Of a stretch of DNA of 21,707 nt, positions 6,348 to 15,165 are shown piece after piece (positions within the stretch are counted from its first letter, which is position 1; each line of letters starts with the position of its first letter). The position numbers and the translations under genes were made by a program. Below the pieces are notes generated by a model. It was not told the DNA's origin. It searched no databases and saw nothing but the letters and a program-made list of their open reading frames with translations. The stretch is from Moraxellaceae bacterium UBA2031 (GTDB taxonomy: Bacteria; Pseudomonadota; Gammaproteobacteria; Pseudomonadales; Moraxellaceae), in the NCBI GenBank assembly GCA_002333145.1, contig DDBN01000010.1, positions 621 through 22,327 of the forward strand. The letters run 5' to 3'.

Positions 6348-7529
6348 TCAGTCTCTTCCCAGAATCAGGGCGATATTGCTGCCGCCAAAGGCAAATGAAT
6401 TGCTCATGATGTGCGCGGCTCCAGCAGGGAGGCGATGCAAGGCAGTGGTGGTTTGCAACGGTGGTAACTCAGGGTCTGCAATGAAGTCGGCGTGCAGCGG
6501 CAACTGCGTATTGCTATTGGCCAGTAAAAGATAGGCAATGCCACCCTCCACGGCACCAGCTGCTCCCAGGCAGTGGCCGGTCAGATGCTTGGTGCCGCTC
6601 ACTGGCAGCGTATCACCGAAGAGACGGTGCACGGCACGCGCTTCCATGGCATCGTTTTGCGGTGTGCCGGTGGCATGCAGATTCAGATAGTGCAGCGATT
6701 CTTTGTCGATGCCGGCATGGTGCAACGCTCTTTGCATGGCGGCCTCAGCGCCGCGCCCTTCGGGATGCGGTGCAGAAATGTGCCAGGCATCGGAGGATTC
6801 GCCGGCGCCGAGAAGGTTTACTTCCGCATCATCCAGCGTAAGTAGGAAGAGTGCCGCACCTTCACCGATATTGATGCCGTCACGATCTCTGGAAAGTGGC
6901 CGGCAGCGCGTGGCAGACAACGACGCCAGCGCATCGAAACCGTTCAGCGTGAGACGGCAGAGGCTGTCGATCCCGCCGACCAGTACTGCATCGCAGAGCC
7001 CGGACTGCAGCAGGCGCTGGCCGCTGGCCATGGCTTTGGCACTGGCAGAACAGGCAGTGGAAATGCAGTAAGCCGGGCCCTGCCAGCCGAGATAATATTG
7101 CAGGGCAGGTGCCAGTGCACCCATTTCCTGTTGCGCGTAATGATAGTGTGCCGGCAGTGTCTGCGTATTGAACCATTGTGCCATGGCGGCCTCACCCGCA
7201 CTGATGCCCGAGGTGCTGGTGCCCAGCACGATGCCGAGGCGATCAAGCGGAAAACGCGCCGCTACGGCGGCAAGTTGATCCTGAATGGGCATCAGTGCGG
7301 CGAGTGCCAGTTGCAGATTACGTGAGGCAAAGCGCGACAAGGCATCTGGCACAACAGGCAATGCAGTCTGAACTGCGCCAACGTGTACGGTCTTGCCGGG
7401 GATAAGGTCGTCGTGTGCTGTCAGTGTGGTGACACCGGGCGTGAACAAATGCCGGAGTATGTCGGTGTGGTTACTGCCGAGTGCCGACAGCATGCTGAAG
7501 GCATGAATGCCGCTGCGCCGTGCCATCAT
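6348..7529 (-). CDS. apeO: 3-oxoacyl-ACP synthase (elongating KS)
   Basis: This 393-residue FabF-like ketosynthase keeps all catalytic residues: Cys160 in STACSASAKAMASG, His285 in NLHATGTPQND, and Lys314/His319 in TKHLTGHCLGAAG. In APE systems ApeO pairs with the chain-length factor ApeC and performs the repeated condensations that build the polyene. The assignment as ApeO rather than ApeR rests on position, next to apeN and apeP, matching the described gene order. The start at 7529 overlaps the apeN stop (ATGA); a second ATG directly follows. It is the more divergent of the two ketosynthases, with a short N-terminus lacking the usual VVVTG strand. Confidence 0.92.
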   Translation of the reverse strand: MMARRSGIHAFSMLSALGSNHTDILRHLFTPGVTTLTAHDDLIPGKTVHVGAVQTALPVVPDALSRFASRNLQLALAALMPIQDQLAAVAARFPLDRLGIVLGTSTSGISAGEAAMAQWFNTQTLPAHYHYAQQEMGALAPALQYYLGWQGPAYCISTACSASAKAMASGQRLLQSGLCDAVLVGGIDSLCRLTLNGFDALASLSATRCRPLSRDRDGINIGEGAALFLLTLDDAEVNLLGAGESSDAWHISAPHPEGRGAEAAMQRALHHAGIDKESLHYLNLHATGTPQNDAMEARAVHRLFGDTLPVSGTKHLTGHCLGAAGAVEGGIAYLLLANSNTQLPLHADFIADPELPPLQTTTALHRLPAGAAHIMSNSFAFGGSNIALILGRD

Positions 7530-8086
7530 GGCTTTTCTCCGGTGTTCGCCGGACTCAGATCGAGGACATAACCGAAACGCGGATTTTCGATATGAAAAAT
7601 CCCCTGGCCCCGCCGCTGAATGCTGAGCACAACTCTACCGCCCTTGTCGGCGCGTGCATGGATTGTGCGTGTTGCGTCGCTGTCGTCCAGCACCAGTCCA
7701 GCTCTTTCCAGCGCCGGGCGAAGGCTGGTGGCGGGCCACAGTCCCCAGAGCAGATCGCGCAGTAGATAGTCGGCGCGAAAGTGGCGCGGCAGTGTATCGC
7801 TATGGCTGAGCAATATCGGCGTCACGCCGTTGTAATGCAGATGAAAGACCTCCTGGCCCAGCAGCGTAGTGGCGAGAAAATCAAGCTCGCCGTTTTCTAC
7901 CTGCAGGATGGTGAGCAGGCTGCCAGAAGAATCCTTCCAGCGTGCCTCAATCTGCTGGGTGAGTGTCCGCGGTTCCTCTAATGCCTCTTTGCCAGGCAGG
8001 CCTTCTGCCGGTTGCAGGGCGCAGCCCGTCAGCAGAAGAGTGCCGAGCAGAAAAGGCACTACGGAGCGCAGGACAGAACCCATCAC
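7526..8086 (-). CDS. apeN: DUF3261 outer-membrane-type lipoprotein
   Basis: The 186-residue product begins with a lipoprotein signal (VVPFLLGTLLLTGC, lipid-anchored Cys22) followed by a flexible linker. The mature domain (TILQVENGELDFLATTLLGQEVFHL, PRHFRADYLLRDLLWGLWP) has the pattern of DUF3261 lipoproteins that accompany APE clusters. Its position between the exporter-side genes (apeL, apeM) and the synthases, as in other APE operons, suggests it receives or anchors the pigment conjugate at the outer membrane; that is inference. The start overlaps the preceding gene by ATGA, with a second in-frame ATG immediately after. No enzymatic motif is visible. Confidence 0.82.
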   Translation of the reverse strand: MMGSVLRSVVPFLLGTLLLTGCALQPAEGLPGKEALEEPRTLTQQIEARWKDSSGSLLTILQVENGELDFLATTLLGQEVFHLHYNGVTPILLSHSDTLPRHFRADYLLRDLLWGLWPATSLRPALERAGLVLDDSDATRTIHARADKGGRVVLSIQRRGQGIFHIENPRFGYVLDLSPANTGEKP

Positions 8087-9363
8087 GGCGTAGTGCCCTC
8101 CATGGTCAGTAGGGCATCGGTTTCTATGGATGTATCACGGCAAATCTCGGTGATGGTGCTGAGGCGGCGTTTGGCATCGCGGTTGAAGGGATTTTTTTCA
8201 TCCCAGGCATAACCGGCCAGCAGTGAGCAGATCATCGCCTTGATTTCAGGTGACTGCTTGGGTGAAAAGATTATGTCCTGAAAGGAGCCGTCATACCATG
8301 CTTCGACATAAGCGCGGAAAACAGTGATGCCCCGGCGCAATGTTTTCTCGTAATCGTTTTCCCAGTCGATCGTTTCGCCCTGCAGTTGACGATCCAGCAG
8401 CGGCACGCAAAGGCTGGCGGATTTCATGGCGATGGTAACCCCGGAGGAGAATACCGGATCTAGAAATTCACCGGCATTGCCGAGTAGGGCGAAGTGGCGC
8501 CCATAAAGGGATTTTACATCGGCGGAGTAGCCGCCCAGCTCACGAACTTCTTGGCAGACAGTTGATTGCGCCAGTAAGGTAGAGAGGCCTTCATCCTCCG
8601 CTAGGATGGCGCGCCAACGCTCTTCGCTTGTGCCCTGGTACTTGGCAAAGAATTCCTCGCACGCCACCACGCCAACTGAGGCACGGCCGTCGGAAAAGGG
8701 GATCAGCCACCACCAGACATGATTTTCTTCTGGATGAACGGTTACGCGTATTTTTTCGCGGTCGAAGACGGGGTCGCTGATGTGGTCCATGACGTGCGTG
8801 AATATGGCACGACGCACTGGGAAGTTGCTCGGCACCTCGAGATTCAGCAGGCGTGGCAGGATGCGGCCGAAGCCGCTCGCGTCGAGCACAAAGCTGGGGG
8901 TTTCCGTATAGGAGGTGCCGTCTTCGCCGCGAATAGTCACCACAGGTGTATCGCCACTGATATCCACTGTCAGGATTTCATGGCCGTAACGAATTTCCGT
9001 GCCTTGGGCGGCGGCACTGTCTGCCAGCAACTTATCGAAGTCGCCGCGGCGCACCTGCCATGTCCAGCCCAAGCCCGGGGTGAATTTCTCGCCGAAATTG
9101 AAATCGGTATAACGCTCACCCTGTTTGAAAGCTGCGCCGTTTTTGAACTGGAAGCTAAGGCGGTCCGCATTGGCCTTGACCGTTTCCAGCATGCCGGCTT
9201 CTTCCAGAATCTCCATGCATTGGGGCAACAGGGATTCACCGATGGAAAAGCGAGGAAAGTGCTGTTTTTCTATCACAATAACGCGGTATCCGCGTTGACG
9301 CAGTAGTGCAGAGGCAGTTGCACCAGCGGGGCCGGCACCGATGACAAGAATGGTCTGGTTCAT
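8083..9363 (-). CDS. FAD-dependent halogenase-like oxidoreductase
   Basis: The 426-residue flavoprotein starts at 9363 (MNQTILVIGAGPAG), chosen because the ATG overlaps the apeM stop as ATGA; the longer open frame reads inside apeM. The Rossmann motif GAGPAG (9-14), GESLLP (42-47) and VLDASG (159-164) place it in the tryptophan-halogenase/geranylgeranyl-reductase group. VWWWLIPF contains W-x-W-x-I-P (217-222), the signature usually linked to flavin-dependent halogenases. Lys74 in FQFKNGAAF sits where halogenases carry their active-site lysine, although this is a by-eye alignment. Halogenation of the aryl head group would fit, since xanthomonadins are brominated aryl polyenes and some flexirubins are chlorinated. 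A hydroxylase or dehydrogenase role remains possible. I know of no counterpart in the E. coli cluster. Confidence 0.85.
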   Translation of the reverse strand: MNQTILVIGAGPAGATASALLRQRGYRVIVIEKQHFPRFSIGESLLPQCMEILEEAGMLETVKANADRLSFQFKNGAAFKQGERYTDFNFGEKFTPGLGWTWQVRRGDFDKLLADSAAAQGTEIRYGHEILTVDISGDTPVVTIRGEDGTSYTETPSFVLDASGFGRILPRLLNLEVPSNFPVRRAIFTHVMDHISDPVFDREKIRVTVHPEENHVWWWLIPFSDGRASVGVVACEEFFAKYQGTSEERWRAILAEDEGLSTLLAQSTVCQEVRELGGYSADVKSLYGRHFALLGNAGEFLDPVFSSGVTIAMKSASLCVPLLDRQLQGETIDWENDYEKTLRRGITVFRAYVEAWYDGSFQDIIFSPKQSPEIKAMICSLLAGYAWDEKNPFNRDAKRRLSTITEICRDTSIETDALLTMEGTTP

Positions 9364-11687
9364 GATTTTTTTTCCATGGCGGGATCTTTGCGGCTGCGTG
9401 TCAGTAACGTTGCAAAAATAAATGAAGTGATGACGCCGAAGAGTACGGTCAGTCCGAAGGCGCGGATAACAGGGGTCTGGCTCAAGCCGAGGAGGCCGAA
9501 ACTGAGTGCGGTGCTGAGCATGCACAAGCAGACCGCGACAGCGACAGCACCATCGTCAGCATAGGATTCACGGTAGAAGATGGCGTAATCCACCCCGATG
9601 CCGAGAATCAGGAACAGTGCCATGACGTTGAAGAGATTGATCATGATGCCACACAGTTGCAGAAGAAGCAGTGTACTGGCTAGGGATAGAAGCACCGGCC
9701 CCATCATGCCTGGTAGTGCGCGCCAGCCATAGCGCCAGGCCAGTACACCAGCCAGCAGCAGGGTGGCGGCAAGTGCCAGCCATTGCGCCTGCTCGCGATA
9801 GTCGCCGAAGACCGCAGAAAGGTCGTGTACCGGATCAACAAATTGAACCCCAGGCAGATCTTGGATGCTGGCGAGCGCGGCGTAATCATTGATGCCATTC
9901 AGCATCACGATATGGGCTGTTTTGTTCAAGACTTGTTGTTGCAAGGGATGGTCGGGCAGGTCGGCGGCTGTCAGGGGCTGACTGGTGGCGAGCCCGGTCT
10001 GCCAGCGCTGTAGCGCGGCAACGTCCAGTCCGGTGGCTTCAGCATAATTCAGCAGATCAGTGGCGGGAATGTTTTGCTGTAGTGCCAAATTTTCCTGTTG
10101 CCGCGACGGTGATGGCAGCCATTGGCTCATGGCCTGGTAATTCTGCAGGCCGCCCGTCACCACAAGTGTTTGCAAGCGCGCCACCAGCGTTTCCTCGCGC
10201 TCTGCCACTTCGGTACTGTTGCGGCCGAACACCACGAAATACTGGCTGCTCTGGCGTTCGCTGAAGCGTGTGCGGATTTCCTGCTCATCCTGCAACAGCT
10301 GCGCATTCATGGTTTGCAGTGATTTGATGTTGTCGTTGGGGGCCCACTGCCGGAACACGATGAGGGCGACAACGATGAAAAACACATACAGCAGGAATTG
10401 CCAGCGGGAACAGGAGGGGATTTTTTCACGCAAGTGCTGCAAAGGCTTGAGAGCGGCACGCGCATGGCGCGTATCCAGTGCGGGCAGGCGCGGCAGCAAC
10501 AGCATGCCGGTCATCCAGGCTGCCGTGAGGCCGATGGCGGAGAAAACGGCAATCTGGCGCAGCCCCGGAAATGGGGTAAGTGCCAGGCAGACATAGGCGG
10601 CAATCGTGGTGAGCAACCCCATGAGCAAGCCGGGCAGCAGCTTCCGCACGAGATCCAACGGTGCTCGCTGTGGCGCTTCGGCTTGGGCACAGAGGAAATG
10701 CATCGAGTAGTCGACGCTGACGCCGATCAGGCTGGCGCCGAAGACCAGCGTCACCATATGCACTTCGCCAAACATGAAGTGGGTGACGACAAACGCCATC
10801 AAGCTACCCGAGCCCACCGCTGCCAGTTCGGTTGCCAGCGGGCGCGGCGAGCGGAAGGCGAGCAACACCAGCAGGATAAGACCCAAGGTCGAACCCACGC
10901 CGATGGTGGAGATTTCATTTTGTGCTTCCTGGCTGCCGGCGGCGGCAAAAAGTACGGTGCCCGTCGCATGGAGTTTGAGCGAGGGCTGTTGCAGCGCCCG
11001 CTTTTCCAATCCCAGCCAGGCCATCAGCTTTTCCTGGTACTGAATGCTGAAGGCGCTGCCCCTCAGCTCAAGAATAAGCAGACGCATGGATTCGCCGCTT
11101 TCATGGCGGGTTGGCCAGCCTGCTTCCAGAGTAGTGTTGCCAGCATGATTGCCCTTTGCCAGCAGAAAGCGCGGAAAAAAGAGCAGCGGGTCGGCCTGCA
11201 GCAGCGCAGTAGACACCGGACTCACAGGGCTGGCCAGTTGTGCCAGCGCATTATCGGTGAGGCCCGTGTAATCGCCTTGCTGCAAAAGCAGGCGATCGGT
11301 TTCACTCAGCAAGACGCTGTGGCGCGCAAACAAGGCCTGGCCCAGGGCCGCGCTGTCCGTCATGGGTGCGGGCGTGAGCAAGCCTGATTTTGTTGCCGAG
11401 GCCAGCAATTGCTGTGTGGCCTTGTCGATGGTGTCGGCCCGTGGGGAAACTAGCAGCACGAACAGCTTCTTGTTGACGGTATCGCTAACGCGCTGGTTGG
11501 CTGCGCTGACCGCTGGCAGGTAATCACCGGCGGGCAACAGCGCGTATATATCCGTCTGCACATGCAAACGCTGGCCCAGCCAGAGCACGCCCAGCAGCAA
11601 TCCGGAAACCAGCAGCAGGCTGAGCCAGGCCAGTCCAAGGCCGCGGAAGCGGCGTTCAGTGAGCCAGTTTGAGAAGTTCACGTTCAT
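9360..11687 (-). CDS. apeM: MMPL/RND-family exporter
   Basis: The 775-residue inner-membrane protein has the two-fold RND layout. One N-terminal helix (about 17-37) and a large periplasmic loop are followed by a block of five helices around residues 255-395. A second loop follows a helix near 430-450 (FLLYVFFIVVALIVF), and a final five-helix block sits near 640-760 with the acidic GIGVDYAIFYRE, parallel to GVSVDYSMHFL in the first half. These G-V-D-Y segments are the usual proton-relay positions of MMPL/HAE transporters. It is known in APE clusters as the putative pigment-lipid exporter, probably working with the LolA-like ApeL. Its start overlaps apeL by 32 bases; no strong ribosome site is seen, so translation may be coupled. 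Confidence 0.92.
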   Translation of the reverse strand: MNVNFSNWLTERRFRGLGLAWLSLLLVSGLLLGVLWLGQRLHVQTDIYALLPAGDYLPAVSAANQRVSDTVNKKLFVLLVSPRADTIDKATQQLLASATKSGLLTPAPMTDSAALGQALFARHSVLLSETDRLLLQQGDYTGLTDNALAQLASPVSPVSTALLQADPLLFFPRFLLAKGNHAGNTTLEAGWPTRHESGESMRLLILELRGSAFSIQYQEKLMAWLGLEKRALQQPSLKLHATGTVLFAAAGSQEAQNEISTIGVGSTLGLILLVLLAFRSPRPLATELAAVGSGSLMAFVVTHFMFGEVHMVTLVFGASLIGVSVDYSMHFLCAQAEAPQRAPLDLVRKLLPGLLMGLLTTIAAYVCLALTPFPGLRQIAVFSAIGLTAAWMTGMLLLPRLPALDTRHARAALKPLQHLREKIPSCSRWQFLLYVFFIVVALIVFRQWAPNDNIKSLQTMNAQLLQDEQEIRTRFSERQSSQYFVVFGRNSTEVAEREETLVARLQTLVVTGGLQNYQAMSQWLPSPSRQQENLALQQNIPATDLLNYAEATGLDVAALQRWQTGLATSQPLTAADLPDHPLQQQVLNKTAHIVMLNGINDYAALASIQDLPGVQFVDPVHDLSAVFGDYREQAQWLALAATLLLAGVLAWRYGWRALPGMMGPVLLSLASTLLLLQLCGIMINLFNVMALFLILGIGVDYAIFYRESYADDGAVAVAVCLCMLSTALSFGLLGLSQTPVIRAFGLTVLFGVITSFIFATLLTRSRKDPAMEKKS

Positions 11688-12264
11688 TATCGGTCAGACT
11701 GGCAGGAAGAGAGCTGTGCTCGGTGAGTCGCATCAGGGTTTCGCCGCCACTGGTGTCGCTGATGTGCAACTCGCGCAGATAGGCATCGCCGCTTATACGC
11801 AGTTTCCGAAAGAGCTTCTGCAAGCGATTGTCGCGTGGACGCAGGTGCAGGGTCCAGGTAATGCCATTCTTTTCGAGGGCTTCCACATGGAAACTGCTTT
11901 GCAATTTTTTCGCATCACCGCTCATGAGTTGGCTGAAGATGCCGGCGGCAGCGCCGTAGGGCGACTGGTCAAGACGCAGGCGGGTTTGTGTGCGTGCAGT
12001 TTTCTGCAGCAGCACGTTCGGAGTGATTGCCAGCTGGGCGGCTACGGGTTTGCGAATGAACATCAACACACCTTCCTTGCCGGCAAAGACCAGTTGGCCT
12101 TCCGAGTGCAGCGGCTTTTTCAGTGCCGGCAGGGTTTTTTCCTGGCTGAACTCGGCCCGTACCAGCGGCCTGGCGGCGAGCATCTGCAGAATGCTCTGTA
12201 GCTCATCGGCACGAACGCTGAGACTGGCGCACAAGGTGAGGAGGACGAGTAGCAGGTGCTTCAT
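11656..12264 (-). CDS. apeL: LolA-like periplasmic lipid carrier
   Basis: The 202-residue protein carries a Sec signal peptide (MKHLLLVLLTLCASLSVRA, cut before DELQ). The mature part reads like LolA/LolB-type carriers: VRAEFSQEKTLPALKKPLHSEGQLVF, the stretch that forms the first strands of the open beta-barrel, then a GVLMFIRKP segment and later strands. The known family shuttles hydrophobic lipid-modified cargo across the periplasm. In APE clusters it is thought to carry the pigment-lipid conjugate from the MMPL exporter to the outer membrane. It overlaps apeK by 4 bases and apeM by 32 bases. It is not chromosomal LolA, given its context and its divergent C-terminus. Confidence 0.88.
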   Translation of the reverse strand: MKHLLLVLLTLCASLSVRADELQSILQMLAARPLVRAEFSQEKTLPALKKPLHSEGQLVFAGKEGVLMFIRKPVAAQLAITPNVLLQKTARTQTRLRLDQSPYGAAAGIFSQLMSGDAKKLQSSFHVEALEKNGITWTLHLRPRDNRLQKLFRKLRISGDAYLRELHISDTSGGETLMRLTEHSSLPASLTDNERELLKLAH

Positions 12265-12680
12265 TCAGCCACTCCGAGTCTCTCGAGTAGCACGGAAGGC
12301 GAGGCAAACAGCATTTCACGTGTGTTGATATTGACGGCGACCTGAATGGTGTAGCCGGTGGTGAGGCGCTTGCCGCTTGCCGCATCGGTCACCAGGTATT
12401 CGATGCGCAGGCGATTTTCCCATTCAGTGAGCGTGGCCTTCACGCGTATGGTCTGGCCGAAAAGTGCAGAGCCGGGATAGCGCAGATGTGCTTCGATGAT
12501 GGGCCAAGCATAACCAGAGGCCATCATGTCCATGTAGTTGTAGGAAAAGGTATCCAGCAGTGCACAGCGGGCGATCTCGAAATACTTGAGGTAGTGGCCG
12601 TGCCATGCGACATACATCATGTCGGCGTCGTGGAAGGGAACCTCGATATCCACTTCCTTACTGAATATCTTCTGGCTCAT
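12261..12680 (-). CDS. apeK: Hotdog acyl-ACP/CoA thioesterase
   Basis: The 139-residue single hotdog domain has the 4-hydroxybenzoyl-CoA thioesterase/YbgC pattern near its start: VDIEVPFHDADMMYVAWHG, where Asp18 or Asp20 fits the catalytic acid, then HYLKYFEIAR with the usual aromatic-rich helix. The product would hydrolyse thioesters; in APE pathways ApeK has been proposed to edit or release stalled intermediates rather than make the final product. Start and stop overlap the neighbours by ATGA on both sides. Family assignment is solid; the natural substrate is not visible from sequence. Confidence 0.88.
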   Translation of the reverse strand: MSQKIFSKEVDIEVPFHDADMMYVAWHGHYLKYFEIARCALLDTFSYNYMDMMASGYAWPIIEAHLRYPGSALFGQTIRVKATLTEWENRLRIEYLVTDAASGKRLTTGYTIQVAVNINTREMLFASPSVLLERLGVAE

Positions 12681-14239
12681 GTCAACAGCTCCTGCACTTG
12701 ACCTGTCTGCAGACGGGACAGTAAGGCGCGTAATTCATTTTCCAGCGGACGGTCCTCTTCTATCAGCGCGAAGTCACGGGCCATGGCAGCAAGCGTAGAC
12801 TGCAGTGTGTCGCTCAATTTCGCTATCACCAGTTCGCCCTGGCGCTCACGCAACCACAGCGCCTGTGTGGTTGCAAAGAGCAGAGCGGCAATACACTGCT
12901 CGGTAAGCGTTAGCACGCGGATGGCATCGCGGGCCGCGATGGTGCCCATGCTGACCTTGTCCTGGTTGTGGCATTCGGTAGATCGCGAGAACACCGATGC
13001 CGGCATGGTCAGCTTGAGTGCTTCCGCAGTCCACGCCGATACGGCAATCTGCACGGCCTTGAAGCCGTGATTCAGCGGTAGTCGCGCGTGGGACGCGCCG
13101 CTCAGATTGCGCGGCAGGCCTTTGCTGAGTTTCTCATCGACGAGCTGGGCCAGTTGGCGGTCCAGCAGGTCGGCCAGATTCGCCACCAGGGTTTTCAGTG
13201 CATCCATGGCCTGGGCAATATGGCCACCATAGAAATGACCACCGTGCAGCACGCGCTGGCCGCGCACATCAATTAGTGGATTGTCGTTGCTGCTATTGAT
13301 TTCATTTTCGATGAACTGGCGCATCCATGGCAGGCTGTCTTCCAAGACACCGATAACATGCGGCGCGCAACGCAGTGAGTAACGGTCCTGCAGTCGCTCA
13401 GACTGGCGCGGTGCCGCTTCGGCGGCGAGATCGGCACGGATGCGTGACGCGACGGTCTGTTGGCCGGTGTGCGGCTTCAGTTCAAAAAGCACTTCGTCAA
13501 AGTGATAGGCATTGCCGTTGAGGGCGAGCACGCTCATGGCAGTGATGCGGCTGCTGAGCGTTGCCGCCTGTTCGGCACGGACATAGGCGATACAGGCTAA
13601 CGCGGTCATCACGGCGGTGCCATTCATGAGGGCCAGCCCTTCCTTGGGGCGCAGTTGTAGTGGCGTTACGCCCAGGTGCGCATGCACGGCGGCGGAGGTC
13701 GTTCGTTCGCCGCGGTAAAGCACGTCGCGTTCACCGGCGAGTACAGCGGCCACATAGGACAACGGTGTGAGATCACCGCTTGCACCCACCGAGCCTTCCT
13801 CCGGGATCACTGGAGTGATGTTTTCGTTGAGTAGCCATGCCAAGCGTTCCAGCAGTGGTAGTGACACGCCGGAGTAGCCACGAGCCAGCGAAGCGAGGCG
13901 CACGGCGAGTACAGCGCGGGCAGCGCGTACATCAAGCGCTGCACCCATGCCGCAGCCATGAAAGCGGAAAAGCTGACGCGGCAGTTCGGCCACTTGCGCG
14001 GCTGGAATGGCCACCGTACAGGAGTCGCCATAACCGGTGGTGACGCCGTAAATGACGCCATCCTCTTCCAGCAGGCGGTCAAGGAAGTCAGCACCGGCCT
14101 GGATGTGGGCCTGCCAGGTCGCATCTGGATTCAACACGACTTTCATTCGTCCGTCTGCAATGGCGAGGACGTCAGTGATGGCAAGCGGGCCGGCCCCGAA
14201 AATTACCGTCGGTTGCACAGATTGGGCAATCGCATTCAT
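12677..14239 (-). CDS. Aromatic amino acid ammonia-lyase (HAL/PAL/TAL)
   Basis: The 520-residue enzyme has the self-forming MIO prosthetic triad Ala153-Ser154-Gly155 in GSVGASGDLTPL and the catalytic Tyr64 loop YGVTTGYGD. It also has SSNDNPLID and, later, QDKVSMGT. Such enzymes remove ammonia from His, Phe or Tyr to give the corresponding acrylate. The specificity pair reads Phe93-His94 (RFHGCG), by eye matching neither the Ser-His of histidase, the His-Leu of tyrosine ammonia-lyase nor the Phe-Leu of plant PAL. In this operon a Phe- or Tyr-derived cinnamate-type starter is a plausible role. Related lyases occur in flexirubin and some APE/xanthomonadin clusters, but I know of none in the E. 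coli one. It overlaps both neighbours by ATGA. Confidence 0.9.
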   Translation of the reverse strand: MNAIAQSVQPTVIFGAGPLAITDVLAIADGRMKVVLNPDATWQAHIQAGADFLDRLLEEDGVIYGVTTGYGDSCTVAIPAAQVAELPRQLFRFHGCGMGAALDVRAARAVLAVRLASLARGYSGVSLPLLERLAWLLNENITPVIPEEGSVGASGDLTPLSYVAAVLAGERDVLYRGERTTSAAVHAHLGVTPLQLRPKEGLALMNGTAVMTALACIAYVRAEQAATLSSRITAMSVLALNGNAYHFDEVLFELKPHTGQQTVASRIRADLAAEAAPRQSERLQDRYSLRCAPHVIGVLEDSLPWMRQFIENEINSSNDNPLIDVRGQRVLHGGHFYGGHIAQAMDALKTLVANLADLLDRQLAQLVDEKLSKGLPRNLSGASHARLPLNHGFKAVQIAVSAWTAEALKLTMPASVFSRSTECHNQDKVSMGTIAARDAIRVLTLTEQCIAALLFATTQALWLRERQGELVIAKLSDTLQSTLAAMARDFALIEEDRPLENELRALLSRLQTGQVQELLT

Positions 14240-15165
14240 GGCGCGTCCATCCAGAAATCATAAAAGTTAAACCACTGCTCCGGCGCGTGCAGGCAGCGCG
14301 CCTCCAGTGCATTGGCGTAATCCTTGGTTGCGCACGCCAGCGCTTCCTGGCGTGCGCCCCGTGGCAGTTGCATGCATGTTCGGAAAGGCTGAATATGCAC
14401 TTCATGGCGGCCGTTGACGCGATAGCAGAAGATCAGTAATACCGGGCATTTCAACAGCGCAGCCAGACGCCATGGGCCTTCCGGAAATGCTGCCGAGGTG
14501 CCGAGAAAGTCTGTTCGCTGCATGCGGTTGGATTGCACCGGTGTGCGGTCGGCGGCAATGACCAGCCATTCGCCGGCCTGGATGCGTTCCTGCAGGAGGA
14601 TGGCGCCATCCATGCCGATATCAGTGACCTGGATCAGTCGCACGGCTGCCTTCGGATTCAAGGTGGTCAGGAAGCGATTGAAGCTTTCGGCATGTCGGGT
14701 ATGTACAAGAACATTCACGGCCTGAGGTACTTCCGACATGGCGGCCCGCAACAGTTCCAGATTGCCGAAATGGGAGCCCACCAGTAGCGCCCCTTTTCCG
14801 TACAGTGCTTGAAGGTGTTCACGACCATGAATCACCAGTTCGCCGGCGGGGACATCGCCCATCCAGCCGGCAATCTTGTCGAGTGCGCTGTTACCAAATG
14901 CCAAGAAATGGCGATAGCTGGCTGCGCCACCGGGGCGCTGCGCAAAAGGCGATTCAGCACCTGCCCAGTCATGAAGCTTCTGCAGATACTGTAAAGAGGC
15001 TTGCCGGGCATGGCGTGAAAATAACCAGTACCAGGCAATCACGAAGACTAATACGGCACGAAACAGATAACGACCACCGCAGCGGTAGAGAAATAGCATC
15101 AGGCCCAGCCAAAAGCTGCCGCCCTTTTCCTGAATTCCAGCCCAGTGGCCCGTCTGCGGTTTCAT
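14236..15165 (-). CDS. apeJ: LpxL/HtrB-like lysophospholipid acyltransferase
   Basis: The 309-residue protein starts at 15165 (MKPQTGHWAGIQEKGG), which overlaps the stop of the glycosyltransferase gene as ATGA; the longer frame upstream reads within that gene. One N-terminal membrane segment (FRAVLVFVIAWYWLF) precedes the acyltransferase domain with VGSHFGNLE, the H-x4-E catalytic motif of LpxL/HtrB-type enzymes, and later VIAADRTPVQ and GTSAAFPEGPWRLA. It would attach an acyl chain, possibly the polyene itself, to a lipid or glycan acceptor. In some APE clusters this domain is fused to a GT2 domain as ApeJ; here the two are separate coupled genes, so the symbol marks the C-terminal half only. 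Confidence 0.87.
   Translation of the reverse strand: MKPQTGHWAGIQEKGGSFWLGLMLFLYRCGGRYLFRAVLVFVIAWYWLFSRHARQASLQYLQKLHDWAGAESPFAQRPGGAASYRHFLAFGNSALDKIAGWMGDVPAGELVIHGREHLQALYGKGALLVGSHFGNLELLRAAMSEVPQAVNVLVHTRHAESFNRFLTTLNPKAAVRLIQVTDIGMDGAILLQERIQAGEWLVIAADRTPVQSNRMQRTDFLGTSAAFPEGPWRLAALLKCPVLLIFCYRVNGRHEVHIQPFRTCMQLPRGARQEALACATKDYANALEARCLHAPEQWFNFYDFWMDAP

Noticed and set aside
10398..11387. Long plus-strand open frame (329 codons) opposite apeM
   Set aside because: It is antisense to a well-supported transporter gene, is Gln/His/Arg-rich without any domain pattern, and has no ribosome site; it is a by-product of GC-rich codon use.
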